DNA of 64,000 nt from Viola odorata (Eukaryota; Streptophyta; Magnoliopsida; Malpighiales; Violaceae): the NCBI GenBank assembly GCA_963691705.1, contig OY829537.1:37699514-37763513 (forward strand), in the 5' to 3' direction. Each line of letters begins with the position of its first letter. Positions within the stretch are counted from its first letter, which is position 1. The notes below the pieces were generated by a model that saw only the letters and a list, made by a program, of their open reading frames with translations, ran no database searches and was not told where the DNA came from. Of the stretch, positions 63,858-64,000 are shown piece by piece. Both the position numbers and the translations under genes were made by a program.

Positions 63858-64000
63858 ATAGCTCCTCGAAAGCAAGCTACTCCGCACAGGCTCCCCCTAA
63901 CTAGACTTCAAAAATGAAAAATGACTGAACTGGCCAAGACCGATGAAGCACTAATGGCTAGAATCGCAGAGTTAGAGGAGCAAGTTAGGATCACTACAGA
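63858..64000 (+). pseudogene. C2 gag, N-terminus, runs off the window
   Basis: From 63858 the frame reads IAPRKQATPHRLPLTRLQK, resembling Ogre gag starts, which begin with Met-Ala-Pro. The codon at 63858 is ATA rather than ATG. A TGA follows at 63915-63917, then ATG at 63921 opens MTELAKTDEALMARIAELEE, a coiled-coil start that continues past the edge. Either 63921 is the used start or the original start and codon 20 have been mutated. Confidence 0.6.

Noticed and set aside
1..64000. Host genes, tRNA, rRNA, or bacterial-type operons
   Set aside because: Both strands were read for protein motifs; every recognisable domain belongs to an LTR retrotransposon, and no cloverleaf tRNA or rRNA segment was noticed.

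Overview
The window looks like repeat-rich nuclear DNA of a flowering plant, probably a eudicot; I cannot name the species. I find no host gene, tRNA, rRNA or bacterial-type signal. Almost everything recognisable is LTR retrotransposon: Ty3/gypsy of the Tat group (Retand-like and Ogre-like), Athila-like and chromovirus-like elements, plus one Tork/Tnt1-like Ty1/copia element, many nested in one another.

Layout. (1) 1-18071: Ret-A, a Retand-like element on the minus strand whose 3' end lies outside the window. It is split by a solo Tat-type LTR (7381-9436, in RT) and by a non-autonomous Athila-derived element, LARD-F (11309-16437, in gag). (2) 18072-25020: chromovirus remnants on minus, with a probable Athila LTR relic between them. 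(3) 25021-30078: Tork-like copia DNA, consisting of a truncated RNase H end, a shared LTR, a full but decayed gag-pol, and a 3' LTR. (4) 30079-37835: a diverged chromovirus LTR, two plus-strand Athila-like 5' ends and one minus-strand Athila-like gag-protease block. (5) 37836-64000: two Ogre-like elements, C1 and C2. C2 sits inside ORF1 of C1 and runs off the right edge. The 5' LTR of C2 is itself split by Ret-B (43594-59058), a complete Retand-like element with LTRs about 98-99 % identical by eye and a matching ATATC target duplication.

Ret-A and Ret-B share one architecture: LTR, PBS, gag, protease, RT, RNase H, a second archaeal-type RNase H, integrase, two tandem-repeat arrays, and then a cassette of genes on the strand opposite to gag-pol. 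In Ret-B the cassette has four reading frames. Two are large paralogues with an N-terminal domain like the plant 'putative gypsy type transposon' family and a coiled-coil C-terminus. Both are interrupted at the same place by a short phase-1 GT-AG intron, and one has a second intron that Ret-A also has. Such introns are on the strand complementary to the genomic RNA, so ordinary splicing of that RNA would not remove them. This intron-bearing antisense cassette is the most interesting feature of the window.

Every autonomous element carries nonsense codons, frameshifts or deletions, so none looks able to move on its own. Family and lineage names come from motif recognition by eye, not from a database search.
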